Below the pieces are notes generated by a model. The model was not told the DNA's origin, searched no databases, and saw nothing but the letters and a program-made list of their open reading frames with translations. A stretch of 64,000 bases of DNA from Streptomyces sp. DSM 110735. GTDB lineage: Bacteria > Actinomycetota > Actinomycetes > Streptomycetales > Streptomycetaceae. The position numbers and the translations under genes are program-made. Numbering within the stretch: position 1 is the stretch's first letter; every line of letters begins with the position of its first letter. Positions 17,231 through 26,807 of this stretch are shown here, piece after piece. The stretch is from NCBI RefSeq assembly GCF_016482685.1, contig NZ_JACYHF010000022.1, positions 37,442 through 101,441 of the forward strand. Direction: 5' to 3'.

Positions 17231-17285
17231 ACGGCCCGGACCGGGACACGGCCCCTTTTCACCGGGCCGTCCCGGTCCGGGCCGT
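17231..17285. terminator. Long hairpin terminator after the DUF2156 gene
   Basis: Perfect 17-bp stem (17231-17247 with 17269-17285), extended inward by 5 bp after a 2-base bulge, loop CTTTTCACC. It sits 33 bases after the DUF2156 stop and 40 bases before folP, separating the two transcripts. Confidence 0.9.
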
Positions 17286-17324
17286 CGCGCGAGCCGGGCG
17301 CCCTTCGGGGCCTACGCTGAACGT

Positions 17325-18227
17325 ATGAACAACCACAGCGGACGCGGCCGGGTGGCGGGCCTGCCGGAATGGGACCGGTGCGCGGTCATGGGGGTCGTCA
17401 ACGTGACCCCCGACTCCTTCTCCGACGGCGGCCGCTGGTTCGACACGACCCATGCCGTCAAGCACGGTCTCGACCTGGTGGCCGAGGGCGCCGATCTGGT
17501 CGACGTGGGCGGCGAGTCCACCCGCCCCGGCGCCACCCGGGTGGACGAGGCGGAGGAGCTGCGCCGGGTCCTCCCCGTGGTGCGGGGTCTGGCCGCCGAG
17601 GGTGTGGTGGTGTCCGTGGACACCATGCGCGCCTCGGTCGCCGAGCAGTCCCTCGCGGCGGGCGCCGCGCTCGTCAACGACGTCAGCGGCGGTCTCGCCG
17701 ACCCCGCGATGCTCCCGGTGGTCGCCGCCGCCGGTGCCCCCTTCGTGGTGATGCACTGGCGCGGTCTGCTGGCGGGCGGCAACGTCCGGGGGCACTACGC
17801 CGACGTCGTCACCGAGGTCGTGGACGAGCTGCGCGCGCGGGTGGACGCCGTCCTCGACGCCGGTGTCGCCCCGGACCGGATCGTGATCGACCCGGGTCTC
17901 GGCTTCTCCAAGGACGCCGCCGACGACCTCGCCCTCCTCGCGCACCTGGACGCGCTGCGCGCGCTCGGGCACCCGCTGCTGGTCGCCGCCTCCCGCAAGC
18001 GCTTCCTCGGCCATGTGCTGGCCGGACCCGACGGCGTCACCCCGCCCGCCCGCGAGCGCGACGCGGCCACCGCCGCCGTCTCCGCGCTGGCCGCGCAGGC
18101 GGGCGCCTGGGCGGTACGGGTGCACGAGGTGCGCGCCACCGCCGACGCGGTGCGCGTGGCGCGGGCGGTCGAGGCGGCCCGGGAACAGGGTCCCGCCGCC
18201 GGTACGCCGTCGGAAGGAGACCGGTGA
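17325..18227 (+). CDS. folP: Dihydropteroate synthase
   Basis: Condenses 6-hydroxymethyl-7,8-dihydropterin pyrophosphate with p-aminobenzoate to dihydropteroate, the sulfonamide target. The 300-residue TIM barrel shows both signatures: MGVVNVTPDSFSDGGRWFD (residues 22-40) and GADLVDVGGESTRPGATRV. Also present are SVDTMRASVAEQSLAAGAALVNDVSGG, PFVVMHWRG, DPGLGFSKDAADDLALL and the C-terminal SRKRFLG and EVRATADAVRVA. Normal length. The stop overlaps the next start (GTGA). It begins the folate cluster: folP, an NTF2-like gene, then folB-folK after a terminator, and folE on the opposite strand. Confidence 0.97.
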   Translation: MNNHSGRGRVAGLPEWDRCAVMGVVNVTPDSFSDGGRWFDTTHAVKHGLDLVAEGADLVDVGGESTRPGATRVDEAEELRRVLPVVRGLAAEGVVVSVDTMRASVAEQSLAAGAALVNDVSGGLADPAMLPVVAAAGAPFVVMHWRGLLAGGNVRGHYADVVTEVVDELRARVDAVLDAGVAPDRIVIDPGLGFSKDAADDLALLAHLDALRALGHPLLVAASRKRFLGHVLAGPDGVTPPARERDAATAAVSALAAQAGAWAVRVHEVRATADAVRVARAVEAAREQGPAAGTPSEGDR

Positions 18228-18754
18228 GCGCGCCGCATCTGGACGTCGAACAGGTGTCGGCCGCCAACACCGCCTTCTACGAGGCACTGGAGCGCGGCGA
18301 CTTCGAGGAGCTGGCCGGTCTCTGGCTCACCCCCGCCGACCTGGGCGTGGACGAGGAGTACCACGACCCCGCCGACGCGGGCGTGATCTCCTGCGTGCAT
18401 CCCGGCTGGCCGGTGCTGACCGGGCGCGGCGAGGTCCTCAGGTCGTACGCGCTGATCATGGCGAACACCGACTACATCCAGTTCTTCCTGACCGACGTGC
18501 ACGTCTCCGTCACCGGCGACACGGCGCTGGTCACCTGCACGGAGAACATCCTCAGCGGGGGTCCGGCGCCGGAGGAGGGCGAGGAGCTGGGTCCGCTGGT
18601 CGGCCAGCTCGTCGTCGCCACCAACGCCTTCCGGCGCACCCCGGCGGGCTGGAAGCTCTGGTCGCACCACGCCTCCCCGGTGCTCGCCACCACCGACGAG
18701 GACGAGGAAGAGGGCAACGGCTCCAACCCGGACGACGACGGCACGCTCGCCTGA
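18224..18754 (+). CDS. SnoaL/NTF2-like small protein coupled to folP
   Basis: A 176-residue single-domain protein of the nuclear transport factor 2/SnoaL superfamily: VSAANTAFYEALERGDFEELAGLWL at the start, HPGWPVLTGRGEVLRSYALIMANT in the middle, and NAFRRTPAGWKLWSHHASPV near the end, then an acidic disordered tail (DEDEEEGNGSNPDDDG). GTG 18224 is supported by GAAGGAG upstream and a 4-base overlap with folP. The fold binds small hydrophobic molecules or catalyses varied reactions. Coupling to folP suggests an accessory folate role, but no function is known to me. Confidence 0.85.
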   Translation: MSAPHLDVEQVSAANTAFYEALERGDFEELAGLWLTPADLGVDEEYHDPADAGVISCVHPGWPVLTGRGEVLRSYALIMANTDYIQFFLTDVHVSVTGDTALVTCTENILSGGPAPEEGEELGPLVGQLVVATNAFRRTPAGWKLWSHHASPVLATTDEDEEEGNGSNPDDDGTLA

Positions 18755-18758
18755 ACAC

Positions 18759-18794
18759 CCCGGGCGGGAGTGGTTGGAATCACCCTCGCCCGGG
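18759..18794. terminator. Hairpin terminator after the NTF2-like gene
   Basis: Arms 18759-18772 and 18781-18794 (CCCGGGCG core, 8 perfect pairs plus near-complete extension) with an 8-base loop, starting 4 bases after the stop. The 230-base gap to folB beyond it presumably holds a folB-folK promoter; nothing else recognised there. Confidence 0.7.
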
Positions 18795-18987
18795 TAGGTG
18801 CGCACACCAGTCGGCGGCGCGGCCGGAATTCACCGGGTTCCCACCCTGTGAACGATCTTGGCCCGGCACCGCCCGACACCCCGTGGCCCGGCCCTGTCGG
18901 TGCCCGCAGGTAGATTCGTCCAAGGCCGGTGCGCCGCCCGCTCGCGGCACCGACCGGCCGTTCCCGACGATTGCAGGAGTGATTCGC

Positions 18988-19347
18988 GTGGATCGTGTCG
19001 CGCTGCGCGGCCTGAAGGCCCGTGGGCACCACGGCGTGTTCCCCAGGGAGCGCGAAGAGGGCCAGACCTTCATCGTGGACCTCGTCCTCGGCCTGGACAC
19101 CCGGCCGGCCGCGGCCGACGACGACCTGGCGAAGACCGCGCACTACGGCCTGGTCGCCGAGGAGGTCGTGGCCGTCGTCGAGGGCGAGCCGGTGAACCTC
19201 ATCGAGACCCTCGCCGAGCGGATCGCCCAGACCTGCCTGAAGCACGACGCGGTGCGGGAGGTCGAGGTGTGCGTCCACAAGCCGGACGCGCCGATCACCG
19301 TGCCCTTCGACGACGTGACCGTCACCATCCTCCGGAGCCGAGCATGA
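18988..19347 (+). CDS. folB: Dihydroneopterin aldolase
   Basis: Cleaves 7,8-dihydroneopterin to 6-hydroxymethyl-7,8-dihydropterin and glycolaldehyde. The 119-residue protein has VALRGLKARGHHGVFPREREEGQTFIVDLVLGLD, the KTAHYGLVAEEV helix, the NLIETLAERIA motif (active-site Glu) and VEVCVHKPDAPI with the catalytic Lys. Standard length. GTG 18988 follows a good AGGAG and precedes the family start. The stop overlaps the folK ATG by 4 bases. Confidence 0.95.
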   Translation: MDRVALRGLKARGHHGVFPREREEGQTFIVDLVLGLDTRPAAADDDLAKTAHYGLVAEEVVAVVEGEPVNLIETLAERIAQTCLKHDAVREVEVCVHKPDAPITVPFDDVTVTILRSRA

Positions 19348-19955
19348 CCCGACCTTTCGCCAAGGGTCAGAGCGACCCGACCGTCCAGCCGGTCCCCGCG
19401 TCCGTCGTCGAGAAGGTCGACGAGGCCGACTCGACCCTGCACAACCCCCAGTGGGCGGTGCTCTCCTTCGGCGCCAACCTTGGCAACCGCCTGGAGACCC
19501 TCCAGGCCGCCGTGGACGCCTTCGAGGACACCCCGGGCGTGCGCGTGAAGGCCGTCTCCCCGGTCTACGAGACGGAGCCGTGGGGCGTCGAGCCCGGCAG
19601 CCAGCCCGCCTACTTCAACGCGGTCGTCCTGCTGAAGACCACCCTGCCCCCGTCCTCCCTGCTGGAGCGGGCGCACGCCGTCGAGGAAGCCTTCCACCGG
19701 GTCCGCGACGAGCGCTGGGGCCCGCGCACCCTGGACGTGGACATCGTCTCCTACGCCGGTGTCACCTCCGACGACCCCGAGCTGACGCTCCCCCACCCGC
19801 GCGCCCACGAGCGCGCCTTCGTCCTCGCCCCCTGGCACGACGTGGACCCCGGCGCCGAACTGCCGGGCCGGGGCGCGGTGGCGGAGCTGCTGTCGGCGGT
19901 CACCCGCGAGGGCGTCGCCCCGCGCGCGGATCTGGAACTCCGACTGCCCGAGTAG
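19344..19955 (+). CDS. folK: 2-amino-4-hydroxy-6-hydroxymethyldihydropteridine pyrophosphokinase
   Basis: Transfers pyrophosphate from ATP to 6-hydroxymethyl-7,8-dihydropterin, giving the folP substrate. The 203-residue protein has a ~35-residue N-terminal extension before the core VLSFGANLGNRLETLQAAVDAF. The core contains VSPVYETEPWGV, QPAYFNAVVLLKT, the signature RWGPRTLDVDIVSY and LTLPHPRAHERAFVLAPW. The extension is longer than in the E. coli enzyme. Coupled to folB by ATGA. Confidence 0.96.
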   Translation: MTRPFAKGQSDPTVQPVPASVVEKVDEADSTLHNPQWAVLSFGANLGNRLETLQAAVDAFEDTPGVRVKAVSPVYETEPWGVEPGSQPAYFNAVVLLKTTLPPSSLLERAHAVEEAFHRVRDERWGPRTLDVDIVSYAGVTSDDPELTLPHPRAHERAFVLAPWHDVDPGAELPGRGAVAELLSAVTREGVAPRADLELRLPE

Positions 19956-20018
19956 TCGTTAAGGTCAGGACGACCACGGCCGGGACCGGACCGGTCCGGG
20001 GGGAGCTGAAGGGACACC

Positions 20019-20507
20019 GTGAAAGAGCTGCGCATCAGGGTGCTGGCCGGCGTGTTCGTCGTGGCCGGCGTCCTGTCCTGGGCGGGCGCCCGCCTGTGGA
20101 ACTCGCTCGGGACGCTGCCCGGCGTGCCGCTCGCCGCGCCCATCGTCCTCGCGCTGATCGCCGTGGTGCTCTTCGCCACGGCGCTCTCGCTGCGCGGCCG
20201 CTTCAAGGCCCAGCGCGAACGCCGCCCCGGCGCCAAGGGCGTGGACCCGATGATGGCCGCCCGCGCGGTCGTCTTCGGTCACGCCAGCGCCCTGGTCGCC
20301 GCCCTCGTCTGCGGCATCTACGGCGGCACGGGCGTCTTCCTCCTGGAGCTGCTCGACCTCCCGCCCCGCCGCGACCAGGCCATCTACGCCGGTTTCTCGG
20401 TCCTCGCGGGCATCGCCGTCATAGCGGCCGCCATCTTCCTGGAGCGCGTCTGCCGCCTCCCGGAGGACGAGGACGAGAACAACGGCCGCCCGCACCCGGC
20501 GGCCTGA
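20019..20507 (+). CDS. DUF3180 membrane protein
   Basis: A 162-residue integral membrane protein with four hydrophobic helices (LAGVFVVAGVLSWAGARLW; APIVLALIAVVLFATAL; FGHASALVAALVCGIYGGTGVFLL; FSVLAGIAVIAAAIFLERV) and a short acidic cytoplasmic tail. It matches the actinobacterial DUF3180 family, regularly placed after folK. No biochemical function is known to me; the conserved position suggests a link to folate enzymes or to neighbouring cell-envelope genes. GTG start, 63 bases after folK. Confidence 0.85.
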   Translation: MKELRIRVLAGVFVVAGVLSWAGARLWNSLGTLPGVPLAAPIVLALIAVVLFATALSLRGRFKAQRERRPGAKGVDPMMAARAVVFGHASALVAALVCGIYGGTGVFLLELLDLPPRRDQAIYAGFSVLAGIAVIAAAIFLERVCRLPEDEDENNGRPHPAA

Positions 20508-20533
20508 CGGCGCGCCGGGCCGGGCTGCTCCTG

Positions 20534-20587
20534 ATCCGCTACCGACTCAGCATCCGCTGCGGACTCAGCTTCCGCTGCGTGCTCAGC
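20534..20587. repeat. Three imperfect 18-bp tandem repeats over the folE stop codon
   Basis: Units 20534-20551, 20552-20569 and 20570-20587 share the pattern WTCCGCTNCSNRCTCAGC. Read on the minus strand the folE stop recurs in frame 18 and 36 bases later, making tandem stop codons. Confidence 0.85.
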
Positions 20588-21188
20588 GCGCCATGATGAG
20601 GCTCATCGCCTCGTTGCGGGTCGCCGCGTCCCGCAACTGCCCGCGCACCGCCGAGGTGAGGGTCTTCGCGCCCGGCTTGCGGATGCCCCGCATCGACATG
20701 CACATGTGCTCGCACTCCACGACCACGATGACGCCCCGGGGCTCGAGTATCTCCATCAGGGAGTCCGCGATCTGCGTGGTGAGTCGTTCCTGCACCTGGG
20801 GACGGCGGGCGTAGACGTCCACCAGGCGGGCCAGCTTCGACAGACCGGTGATCTTCCCGGAGACCGACGGGATGTAGCCGACGTGGGCCACGCCGCGGAA
20901 CGGCACCAGATGGTGCTCACAGGTGGAGTAGACCTCGATGTCCTTCACCAGGACCATCTCGTCGTGCCCCAGGTCGAACGTCGTCGTCAGCACGTCCTCG
21001 GGCTTCTGCCACAGCCCCGCGAAGATCTCCCGGTACGCCCGCGCCACCCGACCCGGGGTCTCCCGCAGCCCCTCGCGGTCCGGGTCCTCGCCGATCGCCA
21101 TCAGCAGCTCGCGGACCGCGTTCTCGGCGCGCTTCTCGTCGAACTCGCCGACGGTGCCCTCACCGGCCAGCGTCACGGGGTCGGTCAT
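20583..21188 (-). CDS. folE: GTP cyclohydrolase I
   Basis: Converts GTP to 7,8-dihydroneopterin triphosphate, the entry to folate. The 201-residue protein has EGLRETPGRVARAYREIFAGL, the zinc/active-site VYSTCEHHLVPFRGVAHVGYIP (Cys-Glu-His-His), KLARLVDVYARRPQVQERLTTQIA and VVECEHMCMSMRGIRKPGAKT with the second zinc Cys. Normal length. ATG 21188 is chosen over upstream in-frame codons because GAGG lies 6 bases before it and homology starts there. It faces the DUF3180 gene tail to tail. Confidence 0.97.
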   Translation of the reverse strand: MTDPVTLAGEGTVGEFDEKRAENAVRELLMAIGEDPDREGLRETPGRVARAYREIFAGLWQKPEDVLTTTFDLGHDEMVLVKDIEVYSTCEHHLVPFRGVAHVGYIPSVSGKITGLSKLARLVDVYARRPQVQERLTTQIADSLMEILEPRGVIVVVECEHMCMSMRGIRKPGAKTLTSAVRGQLRDAATRNEAMSLIMAR

Positions 21189-21232
21189 CTGTTGCCTCGT
21201 TCCTGTACGTCTCGCCGCGCGGACATGGCGAA

Positions 21233-21272
21233 ATGCCGCGCCCCCCAGGCTAGAACCCGGGGGGCGCGGCAT
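21233..21272. terminator. Hairpin between ftsH and folE
   Basis: Perfect 14-bp stem (21233-21246 with 21259-21272, ATGCCGCGCCCCCC) and a 12-base loop. It begins 26 bases past the ftsH stop on the minus strand, so it most likely ends ftsH; it is also 45 bases before the folE start and could instead affect folE leader RNA. Confidence 0.8.
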
Positions 21273-21297
21273 ACATTCCGGCCAGGTGGCCGAAGGA

Positions 21298-23337
<2,040 letters not shown>

Positions 23338-23530
23338 CCATACGGAGCGGTGCCGCCCCGTCCCTCCTGCCATAGTGAGTTTGATAAGACAGTTCTTCTG
23401 ACGGTACCCCAGCATGGGTGCCCGCAGCCGCACGGAGCGGTGCGGACGGACTGTGGTCCGCCTCTCCCTTGCTCCAACGGCGCGAGCCCCGCCGGGGTTC
23501 CCGATCTCCGGACGGGCTGATCCGCTCGGG

Positions 23531-24091
23531 TCAGCCGCCGTAGACGTGGGGCGCGAGCGTACCGACGAACGGCAGGTTGCGGTACTTCTCGGCGTAGTCG
23601 AGGCCGTAGCCCACGACGAACTCGTTGGGGATGTCGAAGCCGACCCACTCCACGTCGATCGCGACCTTGGCCGCCTCCGGCTTGCGCAGCAGCGTGCACA
23701 CCTTGAGGGAGGCGGGCTCGCGCGAGCCGAGGTTCGAGATCAGCCAGGACAGGGTCAGCCCGGAGTCGATGATGTCCTCGACGATCAGGACGTGACGGCC
23801 CTTGATGTCGGTGTCGAGGTCCTTGAGGATGCGGACCACACCGGAGGACTGGGTGCCCGCGCCGTAGGAGGACACGGCCATCCAGTCCATGGTGACGGGG
23901 GTGGACAGCGCCCGGGCGAGGTCCGCCATCACCATCACCGCGCCCTTGAGGACGCCGACGATGAGCAGGTCCTTGCCCGCGTACTCCGCGTCGATCTTCG
24001 CGGCCAGCTCCGCCAGCTTCGCGTCGATCTCTTCCTTGGTGATGAGCACCGACTTGAGGTCCGCACCCATGTCTTTCGCGTCCACCCGCAT
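23531..24091 (-). CDS. hpt: Hypoxanthine phosphoribosyltransferase
   Basis: Purine salvage: hypoxanthine (or guanine) plus PRPP to IMP (or GMP). The 186-residue protein has LLIVGVLKGAVMVMADLARAL, the flexible-loop MAVSSYGAGTQSSG, the PRPP signature HVLIVEDIIDSGLTLSWL, and KVAIDVEWVGFDIPNEFVVGYGLDYAEKYRNLPFVG for base binding. An in-frame ATG at 24070 (MGADLKSVL) is an alternative start. It lies between tilS and ftsH, the tilS-hpt-ftsH order conserved widely in Gram-positive bacteria. The 190-base gap to ftsH holds only a short GC stem near 23429-23446. Confidence 0.96.
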   Translation of the reverse strand: MRVDAKDMGADLKSVLITKEEIDAKLAELAAKIDAEYAGKDLLIVGVLKGAVMVMADLARALSTPVTMDWMAVSSYGAGTQSSGVVRILKDLDTDIKGRHVLIVEDIIDSGLTLSWLISNLGSREPASLKVCTLLRKPEAAKVAIDVEWVGFDIPNEFVVGYGLDYAEKYRNLPFVGTLAPHVYGG

Positions 24092-24177
24092 CACTTTCGG
24101 TCGTCCCGCACTTACGGCCGCACTGTGGCGGCCGGCGGCCCCGGCCGCCTGGGAGGGTCGCTCCCGGGGCCGGAACT

Positions 24178-25245
24178 TTAGCCTTGCCGAATCACCAGTC
24201 TGCCACCCTGACGCTGGGCGACGACCTTGCCGGGCAGGTTGATGGCCCCCTGACCACGCCAGCCGGTGATCAGACGGTCGACTTCCTCGATGTGCCGGGC
24301 GAAGAGGGAACCGGCCGGAGCGCCCGCCTCGATGGCCGCCCGGCGCAGCACGCGGCGGCGCACGGCGGGGGGCAGCGCGTAGAGCTTGGCGCACTCCAGC
24401 AGCCCCGCGTCGTCCCGTACGGAGGACTCCGCCTGACCCGCCCAGGCGTCCAGGGCGTCGGCGTCGTCGCGGGAGAGCTGGGCGGTGCGGGCGAGTGCCT
24501 CCACGACGCCCTTGCCGAGCGCCTTCTCCAGCGCGGGCAGTCCCTCGTGGCGCAGCCGGGAGCGGGTGTAGGCGGGGTCGGTGTTGTGCGGGTCGTCCCA
24601 GACCGGCAGCGACTGGACCAGGCATGCCTTGCGGGCGGTCTGCCGGTCGAGCTGGAGGAAGGGACGCCGGTAACGGCCGCCGGCCCCCGAGACCGCGGCC
24701 ATTCCGGACAGGGAGCGGATGCCGGAGCCGCGGGCGAGGCCCAGCAGGACGGTCTCGGCCTGGTCGTCGCGGGTGTGGCCGAGCAGGACGGCGGCGGCGC
24801 CGTGGCGTTCGGCGACGGCGTCAAGGGCGGCGTACCGGGCGTCGCGGGCGGCTGCCTCGGGTCCGCCCTCGCGGCCGACGCTGACGGCGACGGTCTCGAC
24901 GGGGGCGAGGCCCAGCTCGCGCAGCCGGAGGGCGACCTCCGCGGCGCGCAGGGCGGAGCCCTCCTGGAGTCCGTGGTCCACGGTGACGCCACCGGCGCGC
25001 ACGCCGAGGCGGGGTGCCTCGAAGGCGAGGGCGGAGGCGAGCGCCATGGAGTCGGCGCCGCCGGAGCAGGCGACGAGCACGAGGGGGGCGACCGGGTCGG
25101 CGGGCGGGCCCTGGTCGCGGGCGGTCCGGCCGGCCGGCGCGAGGGCGGTGGCCGCCTCGGGGCGGCGGCTGTGTTCGGTGATGACGTCGTGCAGTACGCG
25201 GCGGACCGCCAGGCGTATCGCCGCGACCGCGGGGTGGGGCCCCAT
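24178..25245 (-). CDS. tilS: tRNA(Ile)-lysidine synthetase
   Basis: Modifies C34 of the CAU-anticodon tRNA-Ile to lysidine using ATP and lysine. The 355-residue protein carries the PP-loop LVACSGGADSMALASALAF (SGGADS at 61-66), GVTVDHGLQEGS, LGHTRDDQAETVLLGLARGSG and YRRPFLQLDRQTARKACL, followed by a helical C-terminal domain. A Pro/Ala-rich insert (~28-52) precedes the PP-loop. GAAGGG upstream supports ATG 25245. The 229 bases upstream, between it and the zincin stop, show no other feature. Confidence 0.93.
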   Translation of the reverse strand: MGPHPAVAAIRLAVRRVLHDVITEHSRRPEAATALAPAGRTARDQGPPADPVAPLVLVACSGGADSMALASALAFEAPRLGVRAGGVTVDHGLQEGSALRAAEVALRLRELGLAPVETVAVSVGREGGPEAAARDARYAALDAVAERHGAAAVLLGHTRDDQAETVLLGLARGSGIRSLSGMAAVSGAGGRYRRPFLQLDRQTARKACLVQSLPVWDDPHNTDPAYTRSRLRHEGLPALEKALGKGVVEALARTAQLSRDDADALDAWAGQAESSVRDDAGLLECAKLYALPPAVRRRVLRRAAIEAGAPAGSLFARHIEEVDRLITGWRGQGAINLPGKVVAQRQGGRLVIRQG

Positions 25246-25474
25246 GTCCGGTTCCCTTCATGGAGTTTCGGGAGTGAGCCCGGGTTCGGTCACTCAGAGT
25301 GCGTCGATGGTGACAGAAGCGGGCCCTTCCCCGAGCATCGCACGCCTACGCATGGCTGACGGTCCCTCGGACGGGTGATAGGAGCGGCGTCCGCCTGCCG
25401 TCTTCCTGCCGTCCGTTCGAGGGAGTTCATGGGGGTGTGCTTGCTTGTGGTGAGCGGGGTCGGCGCTTACCCGG

Positions 25475-26608
25475 CTACTCGGTCCTGCCGTGGACGCGGG
25501 CGACCCAGTCGGCGGGTTTGGCGATCTCGGACTTCGTGGGCAGCGTGTTGGGCGAGGTCCAGACGCGGTTGAAGCCGTCCATGCCGACCTCGCCGACGAC
25601 GGCGCGCACGAAGCGTTCGCCGTCGCGGTACTGGCGCAGCTTGGCGTCCAGACCGAGGAGTTTGCGCAGGGCGAGGTCGAGGCGGGAGGCGCCCTTGGCG
25701 CGGCGCTGCTGGAACTTCTCGCGGATCTCGGCGACGGACGGCACGACGTCGGGTCCGACGCCGTCCATGACGAAGTCGGCGTGGCCCTCCAGGAGGGACA
25801 TCACGGCGGTGAGGCGGGCGAGGATCTCGCGCTGGGCGGGGGTCTGCACGAGGTCCACCAGGGAGCGTCCGCCGTCGTCCTCCTCACCCTCGGGGCGGCC
25901 GCCCGCGAGGGACTGGGCGGCGTCGCGGACGCGCTCCAGGAAGGTCACCGGGTCGACGTCGGTCTCCGCGAGGAAGGACTGGATCTCGCCCTCCAGGTGG
26001 TCGCGGAGCCAGGGCACCGCCGTGAACTGGGTGCGGTGGGTCTCCTCGTGCAGGCACACCCAGAGCCTGAAGTCGTGCGGCTCGACGTCGAGTTCGCGCT
26101 CGACGTGGACGATGTTCGGCGCGACGAGCAGCAGCCGTCCCCCGCCGGGGGCGCCCGCGGCGGGGAGGTCGGTGGTGGCGGGGGCGAAGGTCTCGTACTG
26201 CCCGAGGACGCGCGAGGACAGGAACGACAGCAGCATCCCCAGCTCGACGCCGGTCACCTTGCCGCCGACGGCACCGAGGACGGCGTTGCCCGCGCTGCTG
26301 CCGCGCCGCTCCTGCATCTTCTCCAGCAGGGGGCGCAGGATCTCCCGGAACCCGGCGACGTTGGCGCGCACCCAGCCCGGACGGTCGACCACGAGCACCG
26401 GGGTGTCGTGCACGTCCTCGGTCCCCAGACGAGTGAAGCCCCGGACGTGCGCCTCCGAGGCTTTGGCGTGCCGCCTGAGTTCCGCGACGACGGCGCGCGC
26501 CTCGTCCCGGCTCACCTCCGGCCCCGGCCGCACGAGCCGAGTCGCGGTCGCCACCGCGAGGTTCCAGTCGACCATCCCGGAAGATGCGGTCCCACCGAAG
26601 CTCGTCAT
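25475..26608 (-). CDS. Zinc-dependent metalloprotease-like protein (zincin, DUF2342)
   Basis: A 377-residue protein of the actinobacterial DUF2342/zincin-like family. The HEETH motif at residues 187-191 (RLWVCLHEETHRTQFTAVPWL) fits HExxH zinc proteases, and ALEGHADFVMDG-like MSLLEGHADFVMDGVG supplies the distal Glu/His region. Upstream are VDWNLAVATATRLVRPGPEVSRDEA and a VLGQYETFAP segment typical of the family; DGFNRVWTSPNTLPT lies near the C-terminus. Probably cytoplasmic, with no signal peptide. Substrate unknown. Its position between dacB and tilS is, as I recall, conserved in Streptomyces. Confidence 0.87.
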   Translation of the reverse strand: MTSFGGTASSGMVDWNLAVATATRLVRPGPEVSRDEARAVVAELRRHAKASEAHVRGFTRLGTEDVHDTPVLVVDRPGWVRANVAGFREILRPLLEKMQERRGSSAGNAVLGAVGGKVTGVELGMLLSFLSSRVLGQYETFAPATTDLPAAGAPGGGRLLLVAPNIVHVERELDVEPHDFRLWVCLHEETHRTQFTAVPWLRDHLEGEIQSFLAETDVDPVTFLERVRDAAQSLAGGRPEGEEDDGGRSLVDLVQTPAQREILARLTAVMSLLEGHADFVMDGVGPDVVPSVAEIREKFQQRRAKGASRLDLALRKLLGLDAKLRQYRDGERFVRAVVGEVGMDGFNRVWTSPNTLPTKSEIAKPADWVARVHGRTE

Positions 26609-26757
26609 GCGTCAACGGTACGCGAGCGGACGCCCTCCGGGCAGGCTGTACGGGGGCTCTGCGTGGGGCACGCGGGGAGGCTGGGGCAGGTGCGCGGGGC
26701 GCGTGTCCTGGGGCACGTGGGCACGGGGGCGCGCGGCACGGCCGCGCACCCCGGCGA

Positions 26758-26799
26758 GCGGGCGGGGGTACCGGACTGCCGACCCGTACCCCCGCCCGC
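26758..26799. terminator. Hairpin terminator of dacB
   Basis: Perfect 14-bp stem (26758-26771 with 26786-26799, GCGGGCGGGGGTAC) and a 14-base loop, starting 8 bases past the dacB stop on the minus strand. The rest of the 199-base gap to the zincin start is GC-rich without other visible signals. Confidence 0.9.
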
Positions 26800-26807
26800 G
26801 CGGAGCG

